Shown here: positions 8,529 through 17,820 of the stretch, in pieces | How positions within the stretch are numbered: the first letter of the stretch is position 1 | How the letters are laid out: every line of letters begins with the position of its first letter | Origin: Tatumella sp. JGM118 | Lineage (GTDB): Bacteria; Pseudomonadota; Gammaproteobacteria; Enterobacterales; Enterobacteriaceae | Length of the DNA: 64,000 bases | Direction of reading: 5' to 3' | NCBI RefSeq assembly: GCF_018257515.1 | Contig: NZ_JAERJR010000003.1 | Coordinates: 212,090-276,089, forward strand | Notes under the pieces: generated by a model | The model's input: the letters and a program-made list of their open reading frames with translations, nothing else | What the model was told of the DNA's origin: nothing | The model's database searches: none | Made by a program: the position numbers and the translations under genes

Positions 8529-9785
8529 TCAGGCAGCGTTTTCCTGCAGTGCCCGGGTCAGGATGGTCAGTCCCTGACGGAACTGTTCCGTCGGGATGGT
8601 CAGAGGGTACAGGAAGCGGATAACATTGCCTTTCTGTCCACAGGTCAGCAGTAATAAACCGGCTTCCATGGCGGCCGCCTGCACCTTACGGGCAACGTCT
8701 GCCTGATGGAATTCCACGGCCACCATCGAGCCCAGTCCACGAACTTCGTTGATGGCCGGACAACGGGCCTGCAGCTCCTGCAGACAACTCACCAGCTCAC
8801 CGCCCAGTTGTACTGAACGCTGACACAGCTGTTCTTCATCGATGGCATCCAGTACCGCATGTGCTGCTGCAATCGACAGCGGGTTACCGGCATAGGTACC
8901 CCCCAGACCGCCCGGGTTCGGGGCATCCATCACTTCTGCGCGACCAGCCACGGCTGACAGCGGGAAGCCACCGGCCAGGCTTTTCGCCATGGTGATAATG
9001 TCAGGTTTCACATCGAAGTTTTCCATCGCAAACAGCGTCCCGGTACGGGCAAACCCGGTTTGCACCTCATCGGCAATCAGCAGGATGCCATGTTTGTCTG
9101 CCAGTTCGCGTAGCGCGGTCATAAAGGCGTTCGGTGCCACACGGAAACCACCCTCACCCTGTACTGGCTCCAGCACGATAGCCGCCACGTTATGAGGCGC
9201 AATATCGTAATGGAAGATATCGTCCAGGCTGTTCAGGGCCTGCTCAACAGTGACTTCTTTTTCATCCGGGAAACGTCCGTGGAACACGGAAGGAACCATC
9301 GGCCCGAAATCCTGTTTGTAAGGAGACACTTTTCCGGTCATCGCCATCGTCATCATGGTACGACCATGGAACGCGCCACCGAAGGTGATCACGCCGTGAC
9401 GGCCGGTATAGCTGCGGGCAATCTTCACCGCGTTCTCTACCGCTTCTGCACCGGTAGAGAAGAAAGCCGTTTTAGCCGGGCCTTCCACCGGAACACGCTG
9501 GTTAATACGTTCCGCCAGAGAGATATAACTTTCGTAAGGCACGATCTGGAAAGCCGTATGCGTGAATTTATCCAGCTGTGCTTTGACCGCCGCCACGACT
9601 TTCGGATGGCGATGCCCGGTATTCAGTACCGCGATGCCACCAGCAAAATCAATAACTTCACGTCCTTCAGTATCCCAGAGTGTGGCATTCTCGGCTTTGC
9701 TGGCATACCAGTCACACATGACAGCATTGCCACGTGGCAGCGCATTTTGCTTGCGTTGGTTTAATGTATTTTTAGAATCGCTCAT
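8529..9785 (-). CDS. gabT: 4-aminobutyrate aminotransferase
   Basis: The 418-residue PLP enzyme transfers the amino group of GABA to 2-oxoglutarate, giving succinate semialdehyde and glutamate. It is close to E. coli GabT along its length. The PLP-binding Lys268 is in ITMAKSLAGG, the cofactor Asp in LLIADEVQTGF (Asp239), and the STGAEAVENAVK motif (110-121) is intact. AGGA precedes ATG 9785. The gene is divergent from a MocR/GabR-type regulator that starts 114 bases away, and is followed by gabP. Confidence 0.96.
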   Translation of the reverse strand: MSDSKNTLNQRKQNALPRGNAVMCDWYASKAENATLWDTEGREVIDFAGGIAVLNTGHRHPKVVAAVKAQLDKFTHTAFQIVPYESYISLAERINQRVPVEGPAKTAFFSTGAEAVENAVKIARSYTGRHGVITFGGAFHGRTMMTMAMTGKVSPYKQDFGPMVPSVFHGRFPDEKEVTVEQALNSLDDIFHYDIAPHNVAAIVLEPVQGEGGFRVAPNAFMTALRELADKHGILLIADEVQTGFARTGTLFAMENFDVKPDIITMAKSLAGGFPLSAVAGRAEVMDAPNPGGLGGTYAGNPLSIAAAHAVLDAIDEEQLCQRSVQLGGELVSCLQELQARCPAINEVRGLGSMVAVEFHQADVARKVQAAAMEAGLLLLTCGQKGNVIRFLYPLTIPTEQFRQGLTILTRALQENAA

Positions 9786-9899
9786 GATGTTCCTGCCTCG
9801 TTAATCTGGCTGATGGACTTTTATTAATAAACTCCGTTTATTTATCCTGCCATTTGAGGTAGTTTCCAGAGCCATTCATCATCAAAATGAGGGAGCCAA

Positions 9900-11414
9900 T
9901 TGCGGACACTCTATACCGACCACCTTCTGGAGCGTTTACAGTTTGAGCAGCATGGCAGACTGCATCAGCGCGTCCTGCGGGTCTTACAGCAGGCAATTAT
10001 CGACGGTGTCTTTCCGCCGGAAACACGCTTGCCATCGACCCGTGATTTAGCAAAACAATTGGGCGTTTCACGTAACACCGTGATGAATGCCTATGACAGC
10101 TTGCTGGCAGAAGGTTATGTCACATCCCGCACCGGCAGCGGAACACGGGTAGCCAGCACCCTGCCTGAGTTCTGCCTGAACAGTGCGCAATCCGCTGAGC
10201 CTCCTCATCCCGCGCAGACCCAGCCGCCCAGCCTTTCGTCACGCGGTGCCGCACTGCTCGGTTATGCCACAGCCTCCCCGCATCAGTGGGGGGCTTTTGT
10301 GCCCGGCGCTCCGGATGTGACGGCGTTCCCGCATAAAACACTGAGTAAAATCCAGGCGAAACTGCACCAGCAACCGGAAATCGACCAGCTTATTTACAGT
10401 AATGGCGGCGGATGCCCGCACCTGCGTCAGGCGCTGGCGGATTATCTACGGGTTGTCCGTTCCATCCGGGCCGATGCCGATCAGATAATCATTACCGAAG
10501 GGATCCACCAGGCCGTTGACCTGGTATCCAGGGTACTCTGTGACCAGAATGATCCGGTCTGGATAGAGGAACCTGGCTATTGGGGAACCCGTAACCTGTT
10601 GAGGATCAACGGACTGGATGTGCATGCTGTTCCGGTCGATGAAGAAGGGATGATCCCCGAAATTACCGCCCGCCATCCGGCCCCGAAAATGGTGTTTGTC
10701 ACCCCCTCCCACCAGTATCCGTTAGGGGTTCACCTGAGCCTGAGTCGCCGGAAACATCTGCTGGCGATGGCACGTCGTCATCGTTTCTGGATAATTGAAG
10801 ACGATTATGACAGCGAATTTCGCTTCTCAGGCAGCCCGTATCCTTCGCTACAGGGCCTGGAAGAAGATGCTCCGGTACTTTATATGGGGACCTTCAGTAA
10901 AACGCTCTATCCCGCGTTGCGTATCGGTTATCTGGTGGTCCCCAAAAACCTGCAGCAACCCTTGCGCACGGCAGCGGCCGAGTTATATCGCGGAGGACAT
11001 TTAATTATTCAGCGGGCGGTATCGGAATTTATCAGCCAGGGCCATTATGCGGCCCATATCCGCCGGATGCGCCTGCTCTACAGTCAGCGGCGACGGTTTC
11101 TGCTGGGGCTTATCCAGCGGTATCTGGGTGAAGCCTTTATGCCACCCTATAACCATGATGCAGGGCTGCATCTGGTACTGAGATTACCGGATAAGAGTGA
11201 TGATGTTGCCATTGCCCATGACGCACTGCGTAAAGGTGTCAGCGTGCGACCATTATCGCAATATTACATGCAACGTCAGAAAAAACGCGGGTTACTGCTG
11301 GGATATGCCTGTGTTAATGAACAGCAGATTTTCACGGCGTTTCATCTGCTGAGACAATGTCTGATCAATGCCGGACTTTGTCGCGTGCGCCCTCTGTCAC
11401 CGGGCGATAGCTAA
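9900..11414 (+). CDS. MocR/GabR-type regulator (GntR helix-turn-helix fused to aminotransferase fold)
   Basis: The 504-residue protein joins a GntR winged helix (residues about 15-85, with TRLPSTRDLAKQLGVSRNT) to a class I aminotransferase-like domain whose PLP Lys is in GTFSKTLYPALRIGY. Such proteins use PLP and GABA as effectors; GabR of Bacillus is the model. The start is TTG 9900, with GGGA eight bases upstream; no closer ATG fits the HTH. The gene is divergent from gabT and almost certainly activates gabT-gabP, possibly also the Sad-type gene convergent to it. Its own tail abuts a terminator. Regulator of GABA use is inferred from context. Confidence 0.9.
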   Translation: MRTLYTDHLLERLQFEQHGRLHQRVLRVLQQAIIDGVFPPETRLPSTRDLAKQLGVSRNTVMNAYDSLLAEGYVTSRTGSGTRVASTLPEFCLNSAQSAEPPHPAQTQPPSLSSRGAALLGYATASPHQWGAFVPGAPDVTAFPHKTLSKIQAKLHQQPEIDQLIYSNGGGCPHLRQALADYLRVVRSIRADADQIIITEGIHQAVDLVSRVLCDQNDPVWIEEPGYWGTRNLLRINGLDVHAVPVDEEGMIPEITARHPAPKMVFVTPSHQYPLGVHLSLSRRKHLLAMARRHRFWIIEDDYDSEFRFSGSPYPSLQGLEEDAPVLYMGTFSKTLYPALRIGYLVVPKNLQQPLRTAAAELYRGGHLIIQRAVSEFISQGHYAAHIRRMRLLYSQRRRFLLGLIQRYLGEAFMPPYNHDAGLHLVLRLPDKSDDVAIAHDALRKGVSVRPLSQYYMQRQKKRGLLLGYACVNEQQIFTAFHLLRQCLINAGLCRVRPLSPGDS

Positions 11415-11443
11415 AAAAATACCCTGTCTGCTAAGACAGGGTA
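11413..11443 (-). terminator. Intrinsic terminator after the sad-like gene
   Basis: A perfect 10-bp stem TACCCTGTCT / AGACAGGGTA (11420-11429 and 11434-11443) with loop GCTA; on the minus strand it is followed by seven T residues. It overlaps the stop of the convergent MocR gene. Confidence 0.88.
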
Positions 11444-11452
11444 GGATTCAGA

Positions 11453-12829
11453 TTAACGGCGGTTACGCCAGACCGTCTGAATGTTACAGAACTCATGCAG
11501 TCCGAAGTGGTTTAGCTCACGGCCATAACCGCTTTTCTTCACACCCCCGATGGTTACCCGTGGATCTGAAGCGCCATAACCGTTAATAAAGACGGCGCCG
11601 GTCTCCAGAGTGAGCGCGAAGTGATCCGCCACGGCTTCATTCGCGGTCCATACGGTCGCACTCAGACCGAAATCGCTATTGTTAGCCAGTTCCAGCGCAT
11701 GGTCGGCATCTTTTGCAGTGATCAGGGCCGCGACAGGACCAAAGATCTCCTGGCGGAACGCGGTCATTGACTCAGTGACATCGGCCAGAATCGTCGGCGC
11801 ATAATAGTTACCGGCGCCCTCAATCTTCTCACCACCGCACACCAGACGCGCGCCCTGCTTCAGGGTTTCAGTGACCTGATTGTGCAGTTCATCACGCAGA
11901 TCATAACGCGCCATCGGACCGAGGTAGTTCGCTTCATCCAGCGGGTCGCCCATCTTCAGCGCCTGTACCGCCGCCAGGAAGCGGGCTTCAAATTCAGCCG
12001 CCACCGGCGCTTCGATAATAAAGCGTTTTGCGGCCATGCAGACCTGTCCGGTATTCTGATAACGACCGGCTACTGCCGCTTTTACCGCTTCGTCCAGATC
12101 CGCATCGGCCAGCACGATAAACGGGTCGGAACCGCCCAGTTCCAGAACCGTTTTCTTCAGTGCTGCACCGGCCTGGCTGGCAATCGCTGCACCCGCACCG
12201 ACACTGCCGGTCACGGCCACGGCGGCAACACGCGGGTCTTTGATCAGTGAAGATACGCCCTCATTGGTCACATTCAGTAATTCGAATGTCCCTTCCGGGA
12301 AGCCTACGGTATTCATCACATCCTGTAGTAACGATGCACATCCCATGACGTTCGGCGCATGTTTCAGGACATAAGTATTCCCCGCCAGCAGCATCCCGGC
12401 GGCCCCGCGCAGCACCTGCCAGTAAGGGAAGTTCCACGGCATCACCGCGAGGATCACGCCCAGCGGACGAAACTCCTGCCAGGCTTGCTGATTTTCCACC
12501 TGGGTCGGCTGTGCCGCCAGGACGGCCGGGCCATTGTCCGCATACCATTCACATACCTGCGCACATTTGTTGACCTCGGCACGGGCCTGGGCGATCGGCT
12601 TACCCATCTCCAGGGTCATCATTTCCGCCAGTTCATCACAACGTTCACGCAGACGAACCGCTAGGGTGCGTAATACTTCAACACGATCATCCATCGAAGT
12701 GACCCGCCACTCTTTCAGAGCGGTAGTACTGCGCTGCAGGCTGCTTTCGATGGCATCGCTCCCCTGAAACGGATAACGGGCAATTTCCTCACCGGTAGTG
12801 GGGTTCAGAGATAATGCATAATCAGTCAT
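11453..12829 (-). CDS. sad: NAD(P)-dependent succinate semialdehyde dehydrogenase, Sad (YneI) type
   Basis: The 458-residue aldehyde dehydrogenase oxidises succinate semialdehyde to succinate, the last step of GABA degradation. Active-site Glu230 is in VLELGGSDP and the nucleophile Cys264 in TGQVCMAAKR. Length and motifs such as MPWNFPYWQV match E. coli Sad (about 462 residues) better than GabD (about 482). AAGGA precedes ATG 12829. It lies on the far side of the MocR gene from gabT, convergent with that regulator, so it has its own promoter but serves the same pathway. Activity on other short aldehydes is possible. Confidence 0.9.
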   Translation of the reverse strand: MTDYALSLNPTTGEEIARYPFQGSDAIESSLQRSTTALKEWRVTSMDDRVEVLRTLAVRLRERCDELAEMMTLEMGKPIAQARAEVNKCAQVCEWYADNGPAVLAAQPTQVENQQAWQEFRPLGVILAVMPWNFPYWQVLRGAAGMLLAGNTYVLKHAPNVMGCASLLQDVMNTVGFPEGTFELLNVTNEGVSSLIKDPRVAAVAVTGSVGAGAAIASQAGAALKKTVLELGGSDPFIVLADADLDEAVKAAVAGRYQNTGQVCMAAKRFIIEAPVAAEFEARFLAAVQALKMGDPLDEANYLGPMARYDLRDELHNQVTETLKQGARLVCGGEKIEGAGNYYAPTILADVTESMTAFRQEIFGPVAALITAKDADHALELANNSDFGLSATVWTANEAVADHFALTLETGAVFINGYGASDPRVTIGGVKKSGYGRELNHFGLHEFCNIQTVWRNRR

Positions 12830-13106
12830 AAGAAATCCTTACTGCAATGTCAGGGAGAATGGATACACCATACGCCGGGCAAATGATGATTTAAAATGAA
12901 TATTTATAAAGAAGTTGCTCACAAATTAAGAAAACCTTCTGCGATGCTTTGCAGACGACCTGCCGCTGCTTTCCCGGTGCCCCTGCCCTTCCGGCCGGGA
13001 TCACACTTTGCTGAAATACCAGCACGTTCACATCAAAAGTCCATCAGAAGGCGCATCGGTTAATTATAATCGACTCTTTTACAGGATGATCCTGGTCAGA
13101 CCGCCT

Positions 13107-13865
13107 ATGATAAAAATAACCGTCTGTCTGCTGACGTATAATTCCGCACGCACCCTGGAGGCCGTGTTAGCCCCGGTTTTTCAGTTTGCCGATCAGGTCA
13201 TTGTCCTCGACTCCGGCAGCAATGATGAGACCTTGTCTGTCTGCCGTCAGTACGGTATTGAGCCACGCTACTGCCCGTATGAAATGCACGGTAAACAGAT
13301 GAATAACGCGATCGCCCTGGCAGAGCATGACTGGGTTTTTTGTCTGGACAGTGATGAGATCCTCGATGAGGCCACTATCACTTACCTGCGCCGGTTAAAA
13401 GACTCACCTGCCCCCTTACCCCCGGAGCAGGCGTGGTGCATCTCACGCTACTGGTACGTGCTGGGAGAACAGGTTAAGACGATTTATCCGGTCTCCTCCC
13501 CCGACTATCCTGTACGTCTGTTTAACCGTACCGTTGCCCGGTTTAATGACCGTCCGGTCGACGATGAAGTCACCGGCCCGGTGCTGACGCAGATAATCCC
13601 GGGCCATGTGCGGCATGATACCTTTTACTCATTACATGAAATGTTCAGCAAAATGAATGCTTACACCACCCGGCTGGTCCGTTTCCGGAAAATCCGGCCT
13701 TCACTGTTGCGCGGAGTGATCAGCGCCATCGGGGCATTTTTCAAATGGTATCTGATGAGTGGCGCCTGGCGGCAAGGCAAGGTCGGTGCCGCCACCGGCC
13801 TGTATGCCACTCTCTACAGTTTCCTGAAATATTTTAAAGCCTGGTATCAGCAGACGGACAAATAA
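13107..13865 (+). CDS. Family 2 glycosyltransferase (WaaE-like)
   Basis: The 252-residue protein starts MIKITVCLLTYNSARTLE and shows GT2 nucleotide-binding motifs: VIVLDSGSNDET (about 32-43) and the metal-binding CLDSDEI near residue 79. This small GT-A type resembles WaaE/KdtX-like enzymes that add a sugar to lipopolysaccharide core; the acceptor is not known. A TATAAT element at 13065-13070 would start RNA near 13077, which supports ATG 13107 over the in-frame ATG at 13086 and a TTG at 13008. Neither has a strong ribosome binding site. The gene stands alone, and its last 65 bases are duplicated downstream (13801-14009). The stop codon is TAA 13863. Confidence 0.82.
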   Translation: MIKITVCLLTYNSARTLEAVLAPVFQFADQVIVLDSGSNDETLSVCRQYGIEPRYCPYEMHGKQMNNAIALAEHDWVFCLDSDEILDEATITYLRRLKDSPAPLPPEQAWCISRYWYVLGEQVKTIYPVSSPDYPVRLFNRTVARFNDRPVDDEVTGPVLTQIIPGHVRHDTFYSLHEMFSKMNAYTTRLVRFRKIRPSLLRGVISAIGAFFKWYLMSGAWRQGKVGAATGLYATLYSFLKYFKAWYQQTDK

Positions 13866-14009
13866 CCGTCAGCAGATCCGACCGGCGCAGGGACGTGCTC
13901 CGCCAGCCTGTATGCCACTCTCTACAGTTTCCTGATATATTTTAAAGCCGGGTATCAGCAGACGGACGAATATCCGGCAGCAGCCGGCACAGAGACGTGC
14001 TCCGCTGGC
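13801..14009. repeat. 108-bp tandem duplication of the glycosyltransferase 3' end
   Basis: Bases 13801-13908 (last 21 codons of the glycosyltransferase plus 43 bases downstream) recur at 13909-14009 with about 90% identity and a small deletion. The stop codon TAA of copy 1 is changed to TAT in copy 2. Copy 2 has no start or role as a gene and fills the space up to the convergent MFS gene. Confidence 0.92.
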
Positions 14010-14039
14010 TGTTGCCGGTCAGGCCATGGATACCCGCGC

Positions 14040-15413
14040 TCAGGGCCAGGGCTCACGCTGATGCTCCTCTTCCGGCGGGTGCTGCACGGCAGCCTTCTCC
14101 TCTTCCGGCATCGCGGCCGGGTCGGTAACAGTTTCTGCCGCCTCATCTTCCGGCGTGGTCACCATCGTGTTCTGAATATCTTCTTCATCCAGCGTCGGGT
14201 TCAATGCCGCTGCCAGCGGTGAACTCACCAGACCATCGGTCAGAGGGACGTGCGGAACCTGGCTTTCCTGCAGCGCAACCGGGACCGGCGATCTGAACCA
14301 GGTCAGGCCGATAATCACCACGCCACAGAGGGCAAAAAACAGATACAACATATTGCCCCCCAGAGGCTGCATGACCGCACCGGTGAGGAGTGGCCCGATA
14401 CTCGCCCCGATACCATAGGACATCAGCAGACATGCGGTCAGAGAGACACGGCGTTCAGCCACAATCCGGTCGTTGGCCATCGCCACCGCCAGCGGATATA
14501 ACGCAAACTGCATCATACTGACCACAAAAGAAATACTGAGGATAGCGATAAAACTCAGATGTTCCATGAATGCCAGCGGGAGCGAGACGACCAGAAATAA
14601 AATCGCGATAAAAAAGAGCAGATGCCCGCGATCATAACGGTCGGATAACCAGCTCAGCGGAAACTGCGTCACCAGTCCGGCAAAAATAGTGGCAGCCATA
14701 AAGGTACCGATCTGTGAGGTGGACAGCCCCATCTGGCTGGCGTAGACCGGTGCCATGCCATAGAACGCGCCGATCACCATGCCGGTGATCAGGGTAATGA
14801 TCAGGATTTTCGGGATTTTCTTCAGAAAATAGCCCAGTTCCAGCGGAGCCGGTGACATGGGCTGCACTTTTGTTCGTGTGGTTAAGGCAATCGGTACCAG
14901 ACACAAGGCAAAACAGAGGGCAACGATCAATAACGGTAGCATACCGAAGCCGGTTTCCAGCGATAAGATAATCTGCCCTGCAGATAACCCCAGGTATGTC
15001 GCCACCATATAAAAACCGAAAATAACGCCACGCTGATCAGACTCTGCCTGATCATTGAGCCAGCTTTCCAGCACCATATACTGGCTCATCATGCATAACC
15101 CGATGATAAAGCGCAGCACAATCCAGACCGGAATATAGCTACTGAGTCCGTGACCAATGACTGACGCGGTAATAATCCCGGCACAGGCGACATAGGCACG
15201 GATATGTCCCACACGGGCAATCAGGTTATGCCCAATCTTTCCGCCGACCACCAGCCCGACATAGTTTGCTGCGGTGATCAGACCAATCATCGTACCGCTC
15301 ACATTTTCGTGGGCCAGTCTCAATGAAACATAGGTTGTCAGCAGGCCGGAGCCGAGCAGCATCAGAAGTGTGGTGGTGTACAGGGGCAGAAAGGTATTGA
15401 GGATTTTTTGCAT
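14040..15413 (-). CDS. MFS transporter (YcaD-like)
   Basis: A 457-residue membrane protein with about twelve hydrophobic segments, close in pattern to E. coli YcaD (ESWLND, LSDRYDRG between segments, SYGIGASIGPLLTGA). I start at ATG 15413, with AGGGAGAT eight bases upstream, rather than an earlier ATG at 15437. Beyond the last membrane segment (about residue 370) is an unusual acidic, Pro-rich cytoplasmic tail of roughly 85 residues ending EEEHQREPWP, longer than in E. coli YcaD. Substrate unknown. It follows betT on the same strand but a GC hairpin separates them. Confidence 0.8.
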   Translation of the reverse strand: MQKILNTFLPLYTTTLLMLLGSGLLTTYVSLRLAHENVSGTMIGLITAANYVGLVVGGKIGHNLIARVGHIRAYVACAGIITASVIGHGLSSYIPVWIVLRFIIGLCMMSQYMVLESWLNDQAESDQRGVIFGFYMVATYLGLSAGQIILSLETGFGMLPLLIVALCFALCLVPIALTTRTKVQPMSPAPLELGYFLKKIPKILIITLITGMVIGAFYGMAPVYASQMGLSTSQIGTFMAATIFAGLVTQFPLSWLSDRYDRGHLLFFIAILFLVVSLPLAFMEHLSFIAILSISFVVSMMQFALYPLAVAMANDRIVAERRVSLTACLLMSYGIGASIGPLLTGAVMQPLGGNMLYLFFALCGVVIIGLTWFRSPVPVALQESQVPHVPLTDGLVSSPLAAALNPTLDEEDIQNTMVTTPEDEAAETVTDPAAMPEEEKAAVQHPPEEEHQREPWP

Positions 15414-15470
15414 TACATCTCCCTGAGTGCAGTTCACAGGATGCGATAACGCCGGAAAAACATGCTGACC

Positions 15471-15489
15471 GGGGCCGTTCCCCGGCCCC
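15471..15489 (-). terminator. GC-rich hairpin between betT and the MFS gene
   Basis: GGGGCCG (15471-15477) and CGGCCCC (15483-15489) form a stem with a five-base loop 43 bases past the betT stop. There is no T-tract, so it may be a weak or Rho-assisted terminator. Confidence 0.4.
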
Positions 15490-15531
15490 GCAGAGAATGG
15501 CAGAGGCTTCCCCCTGCCGGGTCAATCATCC

Positions 15532-17562
15532 TTACAAGTGCGGAAAATTGATATGATTTCCAGGTGCTTCCCGGTGTAAATGAATAAAGTTCAGATGGCG
15601 TTCATATTGATCAAGGATATCAATGATCACCTGCTCTTTACTGTAGTCCATTAAATCATTGCCCTGGCTCCCTTCAAGCAAAAAAGTTTCCAGGCGATAG
15701 TAACTGGACTTGCCGCTGCGTGCCCGATAGGTGAAGCCGGGAATCGAATACTTCTGTGGCCAGATCTCATAAACAAAGTTCTGCTCTTCCCCCAGATTCA
15801 CGGTCAGAGAAAGATGGCCCAGGTCGTCATCCCCTTCCGGCAGCAGGTTTTCAGAGGTCACATGCGCACCGCGTAATTCGAGCTCCTTCGCCACTTCCTG
15901 CATCGCCGGCCAGCAGGTCTGCTCAAGCATTTCGCGGGTATACCCGGTGCCCGGATAGTTCATCAACCGGGAAAGCCGTTTTTTCCAGCTACGGCGGTCA
16001 TGGGCCGTTGCCAGATAAGGCGCGGTATCACGGCTGGCACTGACACGACGGTAATCTTCAACCTTCAGCGATTTATACAGCCCCGCCATCACAAAGAAAA
16101 TGACGAAACTGAACGGCAGCCCCATGATCACGGTGGTACTTTGCAGCGCCGAAATCCCGTTAGCCATCAGCATTCCCAGCGTCAGTACCCCAATAACGAT
16201 AGACCAGAAGATACGGATCCAGTTAGGGGCATCACTGTTGATATCTTTCAGACGCGAGGTGAAGTTCCCCAGCACCAGCGCCCCCGAGTCCGCAGAGGTC
16301 ACATAAAACAGCAGGCCGGTAATGGTGGCCACCGACGCACTGAAGGTAAAGGCCGGATATTGTGCCAGCAGGTTATAAAAACCGCGCTCAGGATGCTGCA
16401 TAACATCGTTGGCGAAGCTGAGGTTACCGTGAATAATCTGGTAGAGCGCAGCATTTCCGAACACCGACAGCCACAACAGGGTAAAGGCAAACGGAATAAT
16501 CAGGGTGCCAAGCACAAACTCGCGGATGGTACGGCCACGGGAGATACGCGCCAGAAACAGGCCGACAAACGGCGACCAGGCCACCCACCAGGCCCAGAAA
16601 AACAGGGTCCAGTTATTCATCCATTCGGTCGGACGATCAAAAGCAAAGGTGTTCAGCGTCATACCCATAAAGCGGTTAATATAATCACCGACATTCAGCA
16701 CCAGCGCATTCAGTAAAAATTCGGTATTGCCGAAGAATAAAACAAAGAGGATCAAGCCCAGCGCCAGCAGGACATTAAGTTCGGAGAGCAACCGGATCCC
16801 TTTATCCACCCCGGAGGTGACCGAAATGGTCGCGATAACCACCGAGAGCACGATCAGGGCGGCTTTAGTACTGAGGCTGTCCGGGATGTGAAATAACACA
16901 TTCAACCCGTAATTCAGCTGTACCACACCAATTCCCAGCGTGGTCGCGATCCCAAAAATGGTACCCACCACGGCGGCGATATCTACCGTATGCCCGATAG
17001 GGCCGTTTACCCGTTTACCAAATATCGGGTATAAGGCCGAACGGATGGTCAGAGGGAGGTTATAGCGATAACTGAAGTAGCCCAGCGCTATTCCCATCAG
17101 GGCATACATCGACCAGCCGGTCACTCCGTAATGGAATAAGGTCCAGACCATCGCTTGTCTGGCGGCTTCCAGTGTCTGACCCGACCCTTCCGGGGGTTGC
17201 ATATACTGGGTAACCGGTTCGGCAACCGAGAAAAACATCAGGTCAATACCGATACCTGCGGCAAACAGCATGGCCGCCCAGCTCGGTAAGCTGAACTCCG
17301 GTTTTGAGTGTTCGGGGCCAAGTTTAATCGCACCAAAGCGTGATCCGGCCATAAACAGAACGAAGACGATATACAGGGTCGCGGCCAGCATGTAATACCA
17401 GCCAAAAGTGGCGGACACCCAGTTGACTGTCGACTGAATTATCCTGGCTGAGGTGTCGCTGAAGAAGAATGTCATCAGCGAAAACAGCAAAATTAATCCT
17501 GCGGAGGTGTAAAACACCACCGGGTTAATTCTGTCTTTTCCTTCGGCGGGCGGGTGATTCAT
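15532..17562 (-). CDS. betT: High-affinity choline transporter, BCCT family
   Basis: A 676-residue protein that imports choline with protons for osmoprotection. It has twelve expected membrane segments, the BCCT signatures LFHYGVTGWSMYALMGIALG (about 142-161) and FFWAWWVAWSPFVGLFLARIS split near 325-345, and the long cytoplasmic C-terminal domain (from about 510) typical of E. coli BetT and used in osmotic control. GGAGGT precedes ATG 17562. It is divergent from betIBA, as in E. coli; the shared 258-bp region carries a candidate BetI site and a strong leader hairpin. Confidence 0.96.
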   Translation of the reverse strand: MNHPPAEGKDRINPVVFYTSAGLILLFSLMTFFFSDTSARIIQSTVNWVSATFGWYYMLAATLYIVFVLFMAGSRFGAIKLGPEHSKPEFSLPSWAAMLFAAGIGIDLMFFSVAEPVTQYMQPPEGSGQTLEAARQAMVWTLFHYGVTGWSMYALMGIALGYFSYRYNLPLTIRSALYPIFGKRVNGPIGHTVDIAAVVGTIFGIATTLGIGVVQLNYGLNVLFHIPDSLSTKAALIVLSVVIATISVTSGVDKGIRLLSELNVLLALGLILFVLFFGNTEFLLNALVLNVGDYINRFMGMTLNTFAFDRPTEWMNNWTLFFWAWWVAWSPFVGLFLARISRGRTIREFVLGTLIIPFAFTLLWLSVFGNAALYQIIHGNLSFANDVMQHPERGFYNLLAQYPAFTFSASVATITGLLFYVTSADSGALVLGNFTSRLKDINSDAPNWIRIFWSIVIGVLTLGMLMANGISALQSTTVIMGLPFSFVIFFVMAGLYKSLKVEDYRRVSASRDTAPYLATAHDRRSWKKRLSRLMNYPGTGYTREMLEQTCWPAMQEVAKELELRGAHVTSENLLPEGDDDLGHLSLTVNLGEEQNFVYEIWPQKYSIPGFTYRARSGKSSYYRLETFLLEGSQGNDLMDYSKEQVIIDILDQYERHLNFIHLHREAPGNHINFPHL

Positions 17563-17604
17563 TCAATACCTCCGGTAACTAAGCGATGTGAAAACTGCAG
17601 GCTT

Positions 17605-17645
17605 GCCCGTGGGTGTCCGTGGATAACCCCCGGACACCCACGGGC
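17605..17645 (-). promoter_or_regulatory. 15-bp perfect hairpin in the betT leader
   Basis: GCCCGTGGGTGTCCG (17605-17619) is repeated in exact inverted form at 17631-17645 around an 11-base loop. It lies 43 bases upstream of betT in what would be its 5' untranslated region. It has no T-tract. It may influence betT mRNA, or be a GC-rich repeat without function. Confidence 0.6.
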
Positions 17646-17758
17646 TGACAATAGTCTCTGCTAATACTCCCTGTAGCAGTTATTTATTATGAAGTCAGGA
17701 CGTTTCTCCTGACCGTATAGCAGTCTGAGGGGTTAATCATAACAATTTCTTTTTTTAT

Positions 17759-17772
17759 ATTGAACATCCAAT
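17759..17772. promoter_or_regulatory. betI: Candidate BetI operator
   Basis: ATTGAACATCCAAT is a near-palindrome very close to the ATTGAACGTTCAAT-like consensus for BetI as I recall it. It lies 48 bases upstream of betI, within the divergent betT/betI region, overlapping an AT-rich promoter-like stretch (TTTTTTATAT). This placement fits repression of both transcripts in the absence of choline. Confidence 0.6.
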
Positions 17773-17820
17773 CAAAAAAAGTTTTAATACTGCATAACAA
17801 AGTCTCGGGGAGTCAGCGGT

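Noticed and set aside
13008-13106. Longer N-terminus for the glycosyltransferase
   Set aside because: A TTG start with no ribosome site would lie upstream of the TATAAT element at 13065, and the extra residues do not fit the family.
16000-16716. 238-codon frame opposite betT
   Set aside because: Antisense shadow of a strongly supported gene; composition (many His, Gln, Arg) is typical of reverse-strand artefacts.
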